A stretch of DNA of 9,668 bases from Candidatus Falkowiibacteriota bacterium (GTDB taxonomy: Bacteria > Patescibacteriota > Patescibacteriia > Patescibacteriales > UBA12075), in the NCBI GenBank assembly GCA_030600505.1, contig JAUVLY010000023.1, forward strand, positions 1-9,668, read 5' to 3'. The notes beneath the pieces are model-generated. The model saw nothing but the letters and a program-made list of their open reading frames with translations, was not told the origin of the DNA and searched no databases. Positions 5,384-9,668 of this stretch are shown in pieces (position 1 is the stretch's first letter; each line of letters starts with the position of its first letter). The translations under genes and the position numbers were made by a program.

Positions 5384-7147
5384 ATGTATACTCTTGATGC
5401 GATTAAAAATACAATAATTAAGGCAATCAATCAGACACTAGGCGAGAACAAAGTCCGGGTGTCTGATTTAGTCTATCCGCCAGATAAAGAAATGGGGGAT
5501 ATTAGTTTGCCTTGCTTTAATATTTCCAAAGAGTTGGGCAAGACCCCGGCAGAAGTAGCGCAAAGCTTAGTGTCAGGCCTTGGTTCTACAATTGACGCAG
5601 TCAGCTCAATTAATACGGCTGGCCCGTATTTAAATTTTAAAATTAAAACTACTTCTTTAGCCAAAGATTTAATTAAAGAGACAAGCCGGCAGTCACATGA
5701 TTATGGGAAGAATAAAAGTGGTAAAAAGAAAAAGATTATGTTAGAATATTCCAATGCCAATACCCACAAAGAATATCATGTCGGGCATCTGCGCAATATT
5801 AGCTACGGCGACGCGCTTAACCGGGTATTTACTGCCAATGGTTATGATTCCATCCCGGTTTCCTATATTAATGATTTTGGCATTCATGTGGCCAAAACGC
5901 TTTGGGCCTTGAATGAATATTTTAAAGACCAAGAACCGGGTGATAACAAGCCCTCCTCCGCTGAAGCTACGGCGGACAAAGGCGAGTTTTTAGCAGAGGT
6001 ATATGTGAAGGGCGCGCAGGAGAGTAAGGATAATGAAACCGCTAAGCGAATGATTGAAGGAATGATGAAGAAAATTGAAACCAGAAAGGGACTTGAATTT
6101 GAGCTCTGGCAAAAGACGCGGGATTGGAGCATTGCGCAATTTGATAAAATTTACACAGAGCTGGATGTTAAGTTTGAGCATATTTTTTATGAGAGCGAAT
6201 ATATCGAGGCTGGAAAAAAATTAATTCCTAAGCTAGTGAAAAAAGGAATTTTAAAGGAAAGCCAGGGGGCGGTGATTGCCGATTTGGAAGAGTTTGATTT
6301 GGGTGTTCTGGTGGTGTTGCGCTCCGATGGCACGGCCACGTATCCGGTAGCTGATATCCCCTTAGCCGGGGCTAAGCAGAAAAAGTTTAAGGCCGACACC
6401 TCGGCTTATATCGTTGATATTGCCCAAAGCCTTTATCTTAAGCAATTATTTAAGATTTTGGAGCTTATCGGCCACAAGGAAGAGCTTAAGCATTTAGCTT
6501 ATGAGTTTGTAAAATTGCCCGGCGGAGCAATGTCATCCCGGACCGGCAATATTGTGTCGTATGAGGAGTTAAAGCAAAAGCTTGTAAATAAGGCGATTAA
6601 GGAAACCAAGGAACGGCATTCAGACTGGGATGAAGAGAAGATAAAAGCGACAGCTATCACATTGGCGATAAGCGCGATGAAATTCGAAATGATCAAAGTT
6701 AGTGCCAAGGCGATAATTACCTTTGATATTAATAAAGCTCTTGAGTTCAGCGGCTACACCGCGGCTTATTTGCTTTATACTGTGGCTAGGATAAATAGTA
6801 TTTTCAAGAAAATAGAAAACAGAAAACAGAAAACAGAAAACAGAAAACAGAAAACAGAAAATAGATATTTCGATAAACTTAAGGAAATTTCGGAACATGA
6901 ACTGTTGATGCAGATTTCGAAATATCCAGAAGTAGTCAAGCGGGCCGGGGAGAAAATGGATCCAAGCGGGATTTCGAAATTTTTGTTTGAGTTGGCGCAG
7001 GGTTTTAATGATTATTATCACAGTGTGCCGGTTTTGAAAGCCGAGGAGGATATAAGAGAGGCCAGGCTGGCTCTGCTCCAGTCAACAAAAACAGTCCTAG
7101 AAAACGGTTTAGGTCTTCTGGGAATAACCACGCTGGAAGAGATGTAG
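5384..7147 (+). CDS. argS: Arginyl-tRNA synthetase with two repeat-derived insertions
   Basis: This cytoplasmic class I enzyme charges tRNA-Arg. Residues 1-100 form the family's N-terminal tRNA-binding domain. The catalytic Rossmann fold carries EYSNANTHKEYHVGHLR with HVGH at 132-135. The KMSKS counterpart is MSSRTGN (383-389), the usual ArgRS variant. The C-terminal DALR anticodon-binding domain begins around SGYTAAYLLYTVARI (456-470) and ends normally at LGLLGITTLEEM. Two low-complexity insertions stand out. PSSAEATADKGE (190-201) is encoded by a palindromic repeat, and two ENRKQKT heptapeptides plus ENR (478-494) are encoded by a 7-bp tandem array. Both lie where loops are expected, so activity is probably kept. 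The length, 587 residues, is normal. No Shine-Dalgarno precedes the ATG; the gene probably shares a transcript with tyrS. Confidence 0.95.
   Translation: MYTLDAIKNTIIKAINQTLGENKVRVSDLVYPPDKEMGDISLPCFNISKELGKTPAEVAQSLVSGLGSTIDAVSSINTAGPYLNFKIKTTSLAKDLIKETSRQSHDYGKNKSGKKKKIMLEYSNANTHKEYHVGHLRNISYGDALNRVFTANGYDSIPVSYINDFGIHVAKTLWALNEYFKDQEPGDNKPSSAEATADKGEFLAEVYVKGAQESKDNETAKRMIEGMMKKIETRKGLEFELWQKTRDWSIAQFDKIYTELDVKFEHIFYESEYIEAGKKLIPKLVKKGILKESQGAVIADLEEFDLGVLVVLRSDGTATYPVADIPLAGAKQKKFKADTSAYIVDIAQSLYLKQLFKILELIGHKEELKHLAYEFVKLPGGAMSSRTGNIVSYEELKQKLVNKAIKETKERHSDWDEEKIKATAITLAISAMKFEMIKVSAKAIITFDINKALEFSGYTAAYLLYTVARINSIFKKIENRKQKTENRKQKTENRYFDKLKEISEHELLMQISKYPEVVKRAGEKMDPSGISKFLFELAQGFNDYYHSVPVLKAEEDIREARLALLQSTKTVLENGLGLLGITTLEEM
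5951..5982. repeat. Palindromic repeat inserted in frame in argS
   Basis: Bases 5957-5976 form a near-perfect 20-bp palindrome with arms TCCGCTGAAG and CTACGGCGGA (one A-A mismatch and one T-G pair). The element encodes SSAEATADK in the reading frame and interrupts a normally continuous region of ArgRS. It resembles the element in the glyS leader (8083-8108): both contain GCGG arms and GCTTC-GCGG on one strand. Confidence 0.7.
6814..6862 (+). repeat. Seven-base tandem repeat array inside argS
   Basis: Six uninterrupted copies of AGAAAAC begin at 6814, 6821, 6828, 6835, 6842 and 6849, followed by a variant AGAAAAT (6856-6862). Because 7 is not a multiple of 3, three units encode one ENRKQKT heptapeptide, and any gain or loss of one unit shifts the argS frame. 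All three forward frames of the array are free of stops. Confidence 0.95.
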
Positions 7148-7150
7148 GGT

Positions 7151-7190
7151 CGCGAATTTTCACTAATAAGAAACGAATTAACACGAATTT
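7151..7190. repeat. CGAATT-rich short repeat between argS and lipoprotein gene
   Basis: CGAATT occurs three times (7153-7158, 7174-7179, 7184-7189) in an AT-rich 73-bp gap, with ACGAATT-type units in tandem. It resembles A/T-rich dispersed repeats seen in CPR genomes. No promoter or terminator is evident, so the lipoprotein gene may be cotranscribed with argS. Confidence 0.4.
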
Positions 7191-7220
7191 AATAATTAAT
7201 AATAAAAATAAAGTAAACTT

Positions 7221-7880
7221 ATGAAAAGAGTTATTATTTCATTGGTCATGGTAGCCATGGTGTTTGGCCTAAGCGGTTGTTTCAAAAAGAAACCGGTGGC
7301 TGCGCCAAAGCAGGAGGAGCAAAAAACCGTTTATAATTCTTTGTCCGCCTGGGTTAAGAGCGGTAAGGGCATAGAGTGTAAGATTGACTCACCGGAAGGC
7401 GGTGATATTACCATCCAGATAAAGGATAAAATGATGAGGATGGTCGGTTTTCCTTATGTTGATATGAATAACCCGTCTGCTGAGCCAAACATGAACGGCG
7501 TAATGCTTACGGTTGGCGATTGGACGTATATGTGGGCCGGTAATAGCGGGACAAAATTTAATGCTAAGCGAATGCAAGAATTGGCCGGGGAATTTGGTGA
7601 AGATCAGGAGACTCTAAACAGTCAAGAAGATTGGGAAGAGATGATTAAGGGTTGGGAAGACGATGACGTCGGTTATAAGTGCGAAGAAAAGCGTTTGTCT
7701 GAGGGGGCATTTACTGTGCCTGGTAATGTTGAATTTTCCGATTTAACCGCGATGATGGAAGGTTTCGCGAATATGGGAAAACAATTGCAGGAGCAGCAGG
7801 AAGCTGGCGGGGAGATTGATATGGAGGCTATACAAAAGCAAACTGAAGACCTGCGAAAGCAATATGGGATAGAGGAATAA
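7221..7880 (+). CDS. Lipoprotein of unknown function
   Basis: The 219-residue protein has a lipoprotein signal peptide: MKR, a hydrophobic stretch (VIISLVMVAMVFGL) and the lipobox LSGC, with C20 the predicted lipidated residue. A positively charged FKKKPVAAPKQ linker follows. The mature domain begins with GIECKIDSPEGGDITIQIKD and continues with GVMLTVGDWTYMWAGNSGTKF. This alternation suggests a beta-sheet domain, loosely like LolA-type lipoprotein-carrier folds, but that is an impression only. C53 and C154 could form a disulfide. The C-terminal 35 residues are Gln/Glu-rich and probably helical. Lipidation would anchor it to the outer face of the membrane. The family is not recognised. No good Shine-Dalgarno is present, and a terminator follows about 20 bp after the stop. 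Confidence 0.85.
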   Translation: MKRVIISLVMVAMVFGLSGCFKKKPVAAPKQEEQKTVYNSLSAWVKSGKGIECKIDSPEGGDITIQIKDKMMRMVGFPYVDMNNPSAEPNMNGVMLTVGDWTYMWAGNSGTKFNAKRMQELAGEFGEDQETLNSQEDWEEMIKGWEDDDVGYKCEEKRLSEGAFTVPGNVEFSDLTAMMEGFANMGKQLQEQQEAGGEIDMEAIQKQTEDLRKQYGIEE

Positions 7881-7901
7881 AAAAGAATAAATATATTTTT
7901 A

Positions 7902-7929
7902 AAAACGCCTTGATTATTCAGGGCGTTTT
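7902..7929 (+). terminator. Intrinsic terminator after the lipoprotein gene
   Basis: AAAACGCC (7902-7909) pairs with GGCGTTTT (7922-7929), and AGTTTT follows. The hairpin ends the tyrS-argS-lipoprotein transcript and lies 20 bp before the glyS promoter, so the glyS leader is transcriptionally insulated. Confidence 0.8.
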
Positions 7930-7948
7930 AGTTTTAATAATATAAATG

Positions 7949-7976
7949 TTGACAAATTATTTTTATCCATTATAAT
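7949..7976 (+). promoter_or_regulatory. Consensus sigma70 promoter of the glyS T-box leader
   Basis: TTGACA (7949-7954) and TATAAT (7971-7976) both match consensus exactly, with 16 bp between them. Transcription is expected to start around 7983. It is the strongest promoter in the window, fitting a gene whose output is set by termination downstream rather than by initiation. Confidence 0.85.
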
Positions 7977-8068
7977 ATATATCGTACAATAGAATAATAT
8001 ATTATCAGCCATGGGAGATTGGCACCCAAACAAAGGCAGATATAATTAAGGTGGTTCGTAGTAGTTTC

Positions 8069-8113
8069 GGCAAGCGGGGAAACCCGCCTACGCCAAGGCT
8101 TCGGCGGGCAAGC
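8069..8113. repeat. Palindromic repeat inside the T-box leader, with flanking direct repeats
   Basis: GGCAAGC at 8069-8075 is repeated at 8107-8113, enclosing a GC-rich element unlike the AT-rich leader. Inside, GCGGG-GAAA-CCCGC (8074-8087) makes a GNRA-capped hairpin, and CCCGCC (8083-8088) can instead pair with GGCGGG (8103-8108). The second copy of GGCAAGC runs directly into the antiterminator. The element resembles the palindromic repeat inside argS. Confidence 0.6.
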
Positions 8114-8141
8114 TAGATGGAACCGCGAGTTTTTATAAAAC

Positions 8142-8199
8142 CTCGTTCTAGTATTATTTCATGAAGTATTTCATGAAATATGTTGGAACGAGTTTTTTT
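8142..8199 (+). terminator. Regulatory terminator of the glyS T-box
   Basis: CTCGTTC (8142-8148) pairs with GAACGAG (8186-8192), extended by weaker A-U/G-U pairs and an inner ATTTCATG/CATGAAAT stem (8156-8163 with 8172-8179). Seven T residues follow (8193-8199). The left arm overlaps the 3' strand of the antiterminator, so bound uncharged tRNA-Gly should block this hairpin and permit read-through into glyS. Confidence 0.9.
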
Positions 8200-8212
8200 A
8201 TTATTTAAATCT

Positions 8213-8287
8213 GTCATTCTGAGCGAAGCGAAGAATCCCGTGGACATAGAAACGAGATCCTTCGTCGCTTTCGCTCCTCAGGATGAC
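8213..8287. repeat. Inverted-repeat (MITE-like) element between T-box and glyS
   Basis: The left end starts GTCATTCTGAGCGAAGCG (8213-8230). The right end (8256-8287) is its imperfect reverse complement, closing with CTCAGGATGAC. About 18 bp of CCCGTGGACATAGAAACG-type sequence lies between. Elements starting with GTCATTCTGAGCGAAGCGAAG are familiar dispersed repeats in many bacterial genomes. This one encodes nothing and lengthens the glyS leader. The ATG in its right end (8283) is in frame with glyS by chance. Confidence 0.8.
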
Positions 8288-8300
8288 ACAAACCAAAAAT

Positions 8301-9668
8301 ATGAGTAAAGCAGATGATAAAATGCAAAAATTAGTGTCGTTATGTAAGCGGCGTGGGTTTATTTATCCGGCCTGTGAAATCTATGGTGGCTTTGCCAATG
8401 CTTGGAGTTTTGCTCCATATGGAGTAGAGCTTCGAAATAATGTCAAACGCCTTTGGTGGAAGAAATTCGTACAAGAGCGGGAGGATATTGTCGGCATAGA
8501 CGGTCCAATTCTTTTGCACTCCAAGCTTTGGGAGGCGAGTGGGCATACCAGCGGGTTTAACGATTCAATGGTGGATTGTAAAAAATGCAAACACCGCTTC
8601 CGCGCTGACCACGTAGTGGAAGATGCGACCGGCAAAGACCTGGAGGGCCAGAATGAGGAAATGACAAAGGTGTTGAGAGAAGAGAAAATTCCTTGCCCCA
8701 ATTGCGGTGAATGCGATTGGACCGAGGCCAGAAGTTTTAATATGATGTTCAAAACCGAAATGAACGGTATTGAAGGCCCGGTTTATCTCCGGCCCGAAAC
8801 CGCGGGCGCGATTTTTGTAGATTTTAAAAATGTGGTTGACTCGATGCGGGTCAAGGTTCCGTTTGGGATTGCGCAGATCGGTAAAGCTTTTCGCAACGAA
8901 ATAGTGGCCGGTAATTTTATTTTTCGGATTCGGGAGTTTGAACAAATGGAGATCGAGTATTTTATCCATCCAAAGACCAAGTGGGAACCGTTGTTTGAAG
9001 AGTGGCTGGACAAACAAGAAGAATATGCCTTGGCCCTGGGCGCGGACAAAAAGAATCTCCGGCGCTATGAGCATGCCAAGGAAAAGCTTTCACACTACTC
9101 ACAAAAAACGATTGATATTGAGTATAAATTCAGCTTTGGCTTTAAGGAGCTGTTTGGTTTGGCGCATCGCGGTGATTTTGATTTAACCCAGCATGCTAAG
9201 GCAAGCGGGCAAAAATTGGAATATTTTGATACGGTTAAAAATGAGCGTTATGTTCCGCATGTTTTGGAACCAACTTTTGGCGTAGACCGCAGTTTGCTTG
9301 TAGCCTTGGACGCGGCTTACACTGAAGAAAAAGTAAATGACGGAGTACGAATTGTTATGAAATTCCCCGTGAGTATTGCCCCGATAAAAATTGCTTTTTT
9401 TCCGCTTCTCAAAAACAAGCCGGAACTGGTAGCTAGGGCTAAGGAGCTTTATCAAAAGTTTAATAGCCAATATAATTGTGAGTTCGACGATAATGGCAAT
9501 ATTGGCAAGCGCTATCGCCGCCAGGATGAGATTGGCACGCCCTTTTGCGCAACTGTTGATTTCGAGAGTTTAGAGAATCAGGATGTGACAGTCAGAGACC
9601 GGGATACAATGAAACAGGAACGGATAGCAATCAAGGATTTGGATGATTATTTGGCAAAGAAATTATAG
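8301..9668 (+). CDS. glyS: Glycyl-tRNA synthetase, alpha2 (single-chain) type
   Basis: This class II enzyme charges tRNA-Gly in the cytoplasm. It is the archaeal/eukaryotic-like homodimeric form rather than the bacterial GlyQ/GlyS tetramer. Evidence includes LCKRRGFIYPACEIYGG at 14-30, ASGHTSGF (79-86), and a zinc-binding pair C93-KK-C96 with C132-PN-C135. The LRPETA segment (163-168), motif 2 around FRNE (197-200) and FEQMEIEYF, and motif 3 GVDRSLLVAL (327-336) are also present. The anticodon-binding domain runs from about 361 (PIKIAFFPLL) to the end. I set the start at 8301 (MSKADDKMQKL); the upstream ATG at 8283 lies in the inverted-repeat element and would add six unconserved residues. 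The gene is complete at 455 residues and ends at the last base of the window. It is controlled by the upstream T-box. No clear Shine-Dalgarno is present. Confidence 0.96.
   Translation: MSKADDKMQKLVSLCKRRGFIYPACEIYGGFANAWSFAPYGVELRNNVKRLWWKKFVQEREDIVGIDGPILLHSKLWEASGHTSGFNDSMVDCKKCKHRFRADHVVEDATGKDLEGQNEEMTKVLREEKIPCPNCGECDWTEARSFNMMFKTEMNGIEGPVYLRPETAGAIFVDFKNVVDSMRVKVPFGIAQIGKAFRNEIVAGNFIFRIREFEQMEIEYFIHPKTKWEPLFEEWLDKQEEYALALGADKKNLRRYEHAKEKLSHYSQKTIDIEYKFSFGFKELFGLAHRGDFDLTQHAKASGQKLEYFDTVKNERYVPHVLEPTFGVDRSLLVALDAAYTEEKVNDGVRIVMKFPVSIAPIKIAFFPLLKNKPELVARAKELYQKFNSQYNCEFDDNGNIGKRYRRQDEIGTPFCATVDFESLENQDVTVRDRDTMKQERIAIKDLDDYLAKKL

Larger units (their letters stand above)
7983..8199 (+). 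ncRNA. Glycine-specific T-box riboswitch upstream of glyS
   Basis: T-box leaders sense uncharged tRNA: its anticodon pairs with a specifier codon and its acceptor end with an antiterminator bulge, preventing termination. The antiterminator is textbook: CTAGA (8113-8117) pairs with TCTAG (8147-8151), and GCGAG (8125-8129) with CTCGT (8142-8146). These flank the 7-nt bulge UGGAACC (8118-8124), which matches UGGNACC. The variable base is A, which pairs with the U discriminator of bacterial tRNA-Gly. The strand 8142-8151 is also the left arm of the terminator, so the two structures exclude each other. Upstream, a short Stem I-like fold (about 7995-8048) contains GGC at 8021-8023 and 8035-8037; either could be the specifier. 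I could not identify the canonical Stem I distal motifs. The downstream glyS gene confirms the glycine assignment. Confidence 0.88.

Noticed and set aside
6814..6862. A CRISPR-like array
   Set aside because: The units are 7 bp and contiguous without spacers, and they are translated as part of argS. No CRISPR array or cas gene is present in the window.

Overview
The window most likely comes from a Candidatus Patescibacteria (CPR) genome, or a similarly small-genome, AT-rich bacterium. The pointers are short proteins, few recognisable Shine-Dalgarno sites, a lone secreted cohesin-like protein, a CPR-style lysine-tailed DUF389 membrane protein, and many small palindromic or A-rich repeats lying between and even inside essential genes. 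UGA ends at least one gene (2091-2342), so the UGA-as-glycine code of Gracilibacteria/Absconditabacteria is unlikely. The lineage call rests on recollection of such genomes, not on a search.

Layout. Positions 1 to about 1388 hold an IS3-family insertion sequence with orfA, orfB and a T TTT TTA slippery site suited to a -1 frameshift. Three minus-strand genes follow: a membrane-anchored hypothetical protein (1421-1831), an 83-residue hypothetical protein with a strong ribosome binding site (2091-2342), and a secreted cohesin-domain protein (2487-2999). The last two end at bidirectional hairpin terminators. A divergent promoter region with a perfect 8-bp inverted repeat leads to a DUF389 membrane protein (3118-3840).

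The right-hand 5.8 kb is dominated by translation genes on the plus strand: tyrS (3893-5290), argS (5384-7147), a small lipoprotein gene (7221-7880) and the single-chain alpha2-type glyS (8301-9668). TyrRS carries an inserted four-cysteine zinc ribbon of about 55 residues. ArgRS carries two in-frame repeat-derived insertions: a palindromic repeat and a 7-bp tandem array.

The main finding is the glyS leader (about 7949-8199). It has a consensus sigma70 promoter, a short Stem I-like hairpin region with two GGC (glycine) triplets, a textbook T-box antiterminator with the UGGAACC bulge, and a mutually exclusive intrinsic terminator. The sequence therefore predicts that glyS is switched on by uncharged tRNA-Gly. 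The leader seems to have absorbed a 38-bp palindromic repeat flanked by 7-bp direct repeats. A second inverted-repeat element separates the terminator from glyS and supplies a spurious upstream ATG.
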